The notes beneath the pieces were generated by a model, which did not search any database, had not been told where the DNA came from, and saw nothing but the letters and a program-made list of their open reading frames with translations. Both the position numbers and the translations under genes were made by a program. Shown here piece by piece: positions 60,560 through 64,000 of a stretch of DNA of 64,000 bases; position 1 is the first letter of the stretch, and each line of letters opens with the position of its first letter. The stretch spans positions 6,679,501 to 6,743,500 of the forward strand of contig NZ_CP086136.1 in NCBI RefSeq assembly GCF_017565645.3, read 5' to 3'. This DNA is from Bradyrhizobium barranii subsp. barranii (GTDB lineage: Bacteria; Pseudomonadota; Alphaproteobacteria; Rhizobiales; Xanthobacteraceae).

Positions 60560-60865
60560 ATGACGAAGAAGAGCCGCCGGACGCATTCTCCGGCATTCAA
60601 GGCGAAGGTTGCTTTGGCTGCGGTCAAAGGCGACAAGACACTGGCGGAGCTGGCGCAACTGTTTGATGTTCATCCGAACCAGATCACGATCTGGAAAAAC
60701 CAGCTCCTGGAAGGCGCCGCCGGCGTGTTTGGGCATGACAAGACATCGGCCGAGACGCCGGTCGATTTGAAGGCGTTACATGCCAAGATCGGCGAGCTGG
60801 CGTTGGAAAACGATTTTTTGTCCGGCGCGCTCACCAAGGCGGGCCTGCTGAGCGCAAAGCGATGA
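60560..60865 (+). CDS. IS3-family OrfA (copy C)
   Basis: A 101-residue helix-turn-helix protein identical in translation to that of copy B. A T-TTT-TTG slippery site lies at the same place near its end. Confidence 0.88.
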   Translation: MTKKSRRTHSPAFKAKVALAAVKGDKTLAELAQLFDVHPNQITIWKNQLLEGAAGVFGHDKTSAETPVDLKALHAKIGELALENDFLSGALTKAGLLSAKR

Positions 60866-61689
60866 TCGACCGCGATCATGATCTTTCTATCGTGCGCCAG
60901 GCGAAGGTCCTGAAGCTGGCTCGCAGCACGGTCTACTATGAACCTCGGCCAGTTTCGGCCGAGGACCTTGCCTTGATGCGTCGGCTCGATGAGCTGCATC
61001 TCGATTATCCCTTCGCGGGAGCGCGTATGCTGCGATCGTTGCTGCGGCGGGAGGGCGTATACGCCGGTCGCCGCCACATCGCGACGCTGATGAAGCGCAT
61101 GCGGATCGAGGCGGTCTATCGTCGCCCGAACACGAGCAAGCCGGCTCCGGGTCACAAGATCTACCCGTACCTGTTGCGCGGATTGAAGATCGAGCGGCCC
61201 GACCATGCGTGGGCAATGGACATCACCTACATTCCGATGCGGCGTGGCTTCGTCTATCTCGCGGCGGTCGTCGATGTGTTCAGCCGACGGGTCCTGGCCC
61301 ATCGCGTCTCGATCACAATGGAGGCGGCCTTCTGCGTCGAAGCGGTCCAGGAGGCGTTGGCGAAGCACGGCAGGCCCGAGATTTTCAACACGGATCAGGG
61401 CAGCCAGTTCACCAGCCTCGAGTTCACCGATGTGCTGCTGGACGCGAAGATCGCCATCAGCATGGACGGCAAGGGCGCCTGGCGCGACAACGTGTTTGTC
61501 GAGCGGCTCTGGCGCACGGTCAAATACGAAGAAGTATATCTCCGCGCCTACGACAGCGTGTCCGAGGCGCGAGCGTCAATTGCCAAGTATCTGGCCTTCT
61601 ACAATCAGGGACGCCCTCACTCGAGCCTTGACGGGCGCACGCCCGACGAGGCTTACTTCGGCACGCAAGCTATGGTGATGGCCGCATGA
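60862..61689 (+). CDS. IS3-family transposase OrfB (copy C)
   Basis: A 275-residue DDE transposase, intact, with the same motifs as copies A and B. It shares with copy A the GAAGTATATCT variant (Tyr), where copy B has TTT. Confidence 0.92.
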   Translation: MIDRDHDLSIVRQAKVLKLARSTVYYEPRPVSAEDLALMRRLDELHLDYPFAGARMLRSLLRREGVYAGRRHIATLMKRMRIEAVYRRPNTSKPAPGHKIYPYLLRGLKIERPDHAWAMDITYIPMRRGFVYLAAVVDVFSRRVLAHRVSITMEAAFCVEAVQEALAKHGRPEIFNTDQGSQFTSLEFTDVLLDAKIAISMDGKGAWRDNVFVERLWRTVKYEEVYLRAYDSVSEARASIAKYLAFYNQGRPHSSLDGRTPDEAYFGTQAMVMAA

Positions 61690-61972
61690 CCGTCGCCGAC
61701 GGTTTTGTCGTCGCTCTGGTCGGGCTACGCCCTCCCGACGCAACGACAAAACCGTAAAGCCCCGCGTTCAGCATAACCCGGCAGGAATCCACTTAAATCC
61801 AGCGGGGCGCTGTCCAAACAACCGGGGCCAGCTCTCTGTATCGTAATAATCAGGCACGGGTCATGTCCCCGCCGCAGGGGAATGGGCAGCTGCAAGCGAG
61901 ATCGCATACGTCTATCGGATCGGTTGACCGATACCTGCCCCCAAGAAACGGGGGTCCTAACGCCGCCGGTTA

Positions 61973-62344
61973 TCAGGGGCTAGCGCTATCGCCTAGAGCC
62001 GCGTCCGAATGTAGTCTGACCGGTTGCTCGAAAAGAAGTGCCACTTGATCTGGTTCGCCAAGAATCGCTGCGGCACAACCCAACATGGTCAATGCCCCGG
62101 CAACATCCCATAGCGTTACATTTTCTAATGTCGCATTTCCCGACTTTGCCCAAGCCAAGACCGCAGTGATCATCGCGTCTGAGAAAAATAGAATACTGAG
62201 CGCTGGTAAGACGAGCTGGGAATCCAGCAGGAGTATCATCAAGAATGCAGGAGCTGCGACCAGTATGCTGAACACCGCGCATGTGCAAAATGCTTGCCGC
62301 CAAGAAGCATTCCTGTTTGTCCAACTTGCACGAGAAAGGATCAT
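61973..62344 (-). CDS. polytopic membrane protein
   Basis: A 123-residue protein from ATG 62344, which has GGAGGATC upstream. It has three or four hydrophobic helices (FCTCAVFSILVAAPAFLMIL, LVLPALSILFFSDAMITAVL, LWDVAGALTMLGCAAAILGE). It resembles small hypothetical inner-membrane proteins of Bradyrhizobium. The function is unknown. Confidence 0.65.
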   Translation of the reverse strand: MILSRASWTNRNASWRQAFCTCAVFSILVAAPAFLMILLLDSQLVLPALSILFFSDAMITAVLAWAKSGNATLENVTLWDVAGALTMLGCAAAILGEPDQVALLFEQPVRLHSDAALGDSASP

Positions 62345-62431
62345 TTGATCCTCCTGCATAGGAGCATTTTTTAGCGCCACTCACCTGCTGAACTACTCTG
62401 GTCTAGCTGATCGTTTTCCGACGTCTCCCCA

Positions 62432-62566
62432 TCAATGTTTTGTCCTATGCCGCTGACTCTCAATTAACGTAAGAATGCCAGCGGTCACCACGGCAATAAC
62501 GACGACGGCTGCCAGCGCCTCGACAGAGGCCAAGGTCCCGTACCACTTGTTCCAAAGCTCAATCAC
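62432..62566 (-). CDS. small single-pass membrane protein (GTG start)
   Basis: A 44-residue protein VIELWNKWYGTLASVEALAA followed by VVVIAVVTAGILTLIESQRH. The GTG start overlaps the stop of the gene before it (ACGTGA), so translation is probably coupled. One transmembrane helix. Confidence 0.5.
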   Translation of the reverse strand: MIELWNKWYGTLASVEALAAVVVIAVVTAGILTLIESQRHRTKH

Positions 62567-62658
62567 GTGCTGGCTTCTCGCGAGAGTGCACCCACGATCG
62601 ACAAGATCTGCTCTCCAAGAAGAACGAACTGGGCGATCAAAAAAGCAATGCTACTCAT
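62563..62658 (-). CDS. 31-residue hydrophobic peptide
   Basis: MSSIAFLIAQFVLLGEQILS then IVGALSREAST. It overlaps the next small membrane gene by GTGA. A GC-rich hairpin (CCGCGCGG/CCGCGCGA) lies just upstream. It could be a leader peptide or a subunit of a small membrane complex. Confidence 0.45.
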   Translation of the reverse strand: MSSIAFLIAQFVLLGEQILSIVGALSREAST

Positions 62659-62716
62659 CGTCGCGCGGTTTTTCACCGCGCGGCAAGGTGACTTATGTGG
62701 CAATCTAAGCTGAGCT

Positions 62717-62833
62717 TCATTGCGGAACCGGAACTAAGAACCTAGCGTTCCCACAGCTCAACATCAGCGCGCGGATAGCCACGAACCACAGCCCCACGAG
62801 CGCGAGCACGGCGCCGATGACATAGCTCCGCAT
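62717..62833 (-). CDS. small single-pass membrane protein
   Basis: A 38-residue protein from ATG 62833 with GGAGGGACGC upstream. It reads MRSYVIGAVLALVGLWFVAI and RALMLSCGNARFLVPVPQ, one helix and a short tail. The good ribosome-binding site supports it. It follows the secreted-protein gene by ten bases. Confidence 0.6.
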   Translation of the reverse strand: MRSYVIGAVLALVGLWFVAIRALMLSCGNARFLVPVPQ

Positions 62834-62843
62834 GCGTCCCTCC

Positions 62844-63117
62844 CTATTTGCAGAAACGGTGCGCGAGCGCGATCGACAGCCGGCCATGGCCGCGGCTTCG
62901 CGCAAGCTTCTCGGCTGCGGCCTCATTGCCGCCAGCCTCGGCCAGCAGGACCCGCGCGCCGGCACAGAACGCCGGCAGATCCGCGCACTGGAAGCCGGTG
63001 CCCATGGCGACGTAACGCGCGCCGCCGAAACAGGCGTATGGATCGAGATCGGCGGCAGGCGCCGGCGCGGCCGACAATGCGCCCCCCGAAGGCGGCCGCG
63101 AGCGTGAGCCGCTTCAA
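62844..63117 (-). pseudogene. small secreted protein with a G-run frameshift
   Basis: A TTG start at 63117 gives MKRLTLAAAFG, which looks like a signal peptide. After the six-G run (near 63088) the frame that continues well is ALSAAPAPAADLDPYACFGG, then ARYVAMGTGFQCADLPAFCA and AEKLARSRGHG...; it needs five Gs. Either a phase-variable or mutated G run or a sequence error. The mature part has four cysteines. Confidence 0.55.
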
Positions 63118-63200
63118 CCGAGCACCACAAACAGCAGTGCCGCAGTGAACGGGAACGCGCACCACATGCCCAGCGCTGTGGTCAAGCTTCGTAGATCGCC
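63114..63200 (-). CDS. hydrophobic peptide at the right island edge (partial or very small)
   Basis: The frame ends ALGMWCAFPFTAALLFVVLG and overlaps the next TTG start (GGTTGAAG). Upstream it runs DLRSLTT into the attachment repeat. It may be a complete peptide of 17-23 residues or a membrane gene cut at the att site. Confidence 0.35.
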   Translation of the reverse strand, partial: GDLRSLTTALGMWCAFPFTAALLFVVLG

Positions 63201-63201
63201 T

Positions 63202-63237
63202 CGAAGGTCGGGGGTCCAATCCCCTCAGCCGGCACCA
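63202..63237 (+). repeat. right attachment-site repeat (partial tRNA-Thr copy)
   Basis: 35 of 36 bases match 15466-15501 (the difference is GGGGGTCC against GGGGGTTC), in the same orientation and including the encoded CCA. The 5' half of the tRNA is absent, so it is not a working tRNA. Confidence 0.85.
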
Positions 63238-63255
63238 GCGCTTGAGGTGGAAACC

Positions 63256-63669
63256 TCAGCTTGCATTCTTTGGCGCACCGCTTTGCTGAAAGTGCTCCGC
63301 ACCACTGATTTCGACCCAGCCATGTTTCGACTGCTCGAAAACCGATCTTAGCGGAGCCGGGAAATTCGGATCCGCCATCGCGCCGACGGCGACGCCGATC
63401 ATCCCTGGCAGATTGTCCGCCTTCCAGTAGACCGTCGAACCGCAATGGGTGCAAAAATAGCTGCGGACGTTGCCGCCGCTCGCGGCCTTGCGAACGTATT
63501 CGCTTGGGGTCCCCGAGATCGTGACGGCCTCAGCCGCGTAGAAGGCGCCGACGCCGAAGGGCGCACCGGTTCGGCGCTGGCAGTCCATGCAGTGACAAGC
63601 AACGACCGCGCGGGATGGCCCCGCGAGCGACAATGCAACGGCGCCACAACTGCATCGGGCATCGATCAT
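63256..63669 (-). CDS. GFA-family (glutathione-dependent formaldehyde-activating-like) protein
   Basis: A 137-residue zinc protein of the GFA/CENP-V fold. Zinc ligands are visible: CSCGAVAL at about 6-9, VACHCMDCQRRTG at about 24-34 and YFCTHCGSTVYW at about 72-77. ATG 63669 follows GGAGGCG. Members often have no formaldehyde activity, so the function is open. It is the first gene outside the island. Confidence 0.88.
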   Translation of the reverse strand: MIDARCSCGAVALSLAGPSRAVVACHCMDCQRRTGAPFGVGAFYAAEAVTISGTPSEYVRKAASGGNVRSYFCTHCGSTVYWKADNLPGMIGVAVGAMADPNFPAPLRSVFEQSKHGWVEISGAEHFQQSGAPKNAS

Positions 63670-63689
63670 CGCGCCTCCGAACGTCGCGC

Positions 63690-64000
63690 TCACTCCGTCC
63701 CCACCTCGAACGCCAGCAGCACGTTGCCGGCGACGCCGCTCCATTGGCCGTAGCCGGAATTGGTGTAGAGCATGCCGCCGGCGATGACCGGTCCGGGACC
63801 GTCGATCGCGCCGCCATGGGCGGGGACGCCGTTGACGGCCTTGTAATCCTGCGCGGTGTCGAACTCCCAGAGCAGCTTGCCGTCGCTGGCATAGGCCCGC
63901 AGGAAGCCGCTGACGCCGCCGGAGAACACGACGCCGGGGATCAGGCTCACCGCCGCCGAAAGCGCGGGGCTGCATTGGAGTCGATCGCCACAGGCGACCG
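63690..64000 (-). CDS. PQQ-type dehydrogenase, C-terminal part (runs off the window)
   Basis: The open frame enters from the right edge as CGDRLQCSPALSAAVSLIPG, then VVFSGGVSGFLRAYASDGKL, WEFDTAQDYKAVNGV and ends VAGNVLLAFEVGTE. The beta-propeller blade sequences (LRAYASDGKLLWEFDT) and the end resemble quinoprotein alcohol or polyvinyl-alcohol dehydrogenases. Only the last 100 residues or so are in view; the substrate cannot be told. Confidence 0.75.
   Translation of the reverse strand, partial: VACGDRLQCSPALSAAVSLIPGVVFSGGVSGFLRAYASDGKLLWEFDTAQDYKAVNGVPAHGGAIDGPGPVIAGGMLYTNSGYGQWSGVAGNVLLAFEVGTE

Larger units (their letters stand above)
60472..61835 (+). mobile_element. IS3-family insertion sequence, copy C
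   Basis: 1364 bases, inverted AGAGCTGGCCCCG ends, same orientation as copy B. The flanks (GAT and CTG) show no target duplication. Together with copy B it brackets 47.5-61.8 kb, so homologous recombination between them could delete or circularise that segment. Confidence 0.9.
15427..63237. mobile_element. tRNA-Thr-associated genomic island (about 47.8 kb, decayed mosaic)
   Basis: Seen directly: a tRNA gene at the left edge, a direct repeat of its 3' 36 bases (one mismatch) at the right edge, a tyrosine-integrase C-terminal remnant just inside the left edge, a plasmid/phage-type replication module near the right edge, seven or more insertion sequences or fragments, and many broken genes in between. 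Ordinary intact genes lie outside both edges. Inference: a tyrosine-recombinase element integrated at tRNA-Thr, lost its integrase and has since accumulated insertions. Whether all inner DNA arrived at once is not shown. Confidence 0.75.

Noticed and set aside
47475..61835. Composite transposon formed by IS3 copies B and C
   Set aside because: Copy B has its own three-base target duplication in the kinase gene and copy C has unrelated flanks, so they inserted separately; only later recombination is possible.
63202..63237. Second tRNA-Thr gene
   Set aside because: Only the 3' 36 bases are present; acceptor 5' strand, D arm and anticodon are missing.
1..64000. CRISPR array
   Set aside because: No run of regularly spaced identical repeats of 25-40 bases is visible; the repeats found are transposon copies, the hsp20 duplication and the att pair.

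Overview
The window looks like a chromosomal segment of a Bradyrhizobium-type alphaproteobacterium (order Hyphomicrobiales/Rhizobiales). This is inferred from the high GC content, a ChvI-type regulator, hsp20 genes preceded by ROSE-like RNA thermometers, and many small secreted proteins typical of that group. No database search was possible, so family names rest on motifs read by eye.

Left flank (1 to about 15.4 kb) is orderly core DNA. It holds a YCII-family protein, a TMEM175-like membrane protein, a UvrD/PcrA-type helicase and a LysR regulator. The regulator is followed by a co-directional polyamine-type ABC importer (ATPase, Tat-exported binding protein, two permeases) and an amidinohydrolase/arginine-deiminase-fold enzyme, probably a pathway for taking up and hydrolysing a guanidino compound. 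Next come a luciferase-like monooxygenase, tRNA-Tyr, an RlmB-like 2'-O-methyltransferase and a group of small secreted proteins.

From tRNA-Thr (15427-15501) to 63237 the sequence is a decayed, mosaic genomic island. The last 36 bases of the tRNA gene recur with one mismatch at 63202-63237, and the C-terminal end of a tyrosine integrase lies just inside the tRNA. The island holds five recognisable insertion-sequence types or copies: IS630; IS1380 plus a solo end; three IS3 copies; and IS66 with a serine-recombinase unit nested in its tnpB. It also holds a stress and DNA-repair cargo: two hsp20 genes, two largely intact ATP-dependent DNA ligases, two ligase remnants, an AlkB remnant, a stress-type Gly-rich protein, a ferritin-like protein and DUF4142 and DUF1003 proteins. 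Regulators present are an orphan ChvI, a GAF/HWE kinase, a PilZ protein and a PAS hybrid kinase split by IS3. Near the right end is a replication module (D5/P4-type helicase and PrimPol primase). Many genes are broken by frameshifts, deletions or insertions, and several can be rebuilt by removing the inserted element.

Right flank (63238 to the end) returns to ordinary genes: a GFA-family protein and the C-terminal end of a PQQ-type dehydrogenase that runs off the window.

The most interesting points are the island boundaries, the serine-recombinase unit nested in IS66, the duplicated thermometer-hsp20 module, the orphan ChvI cassette inserted in a member of a small gene family, the cluster of ligase loci without Ku, and several very small membrane or low-complexity genes that ordinary gene calling would miss.
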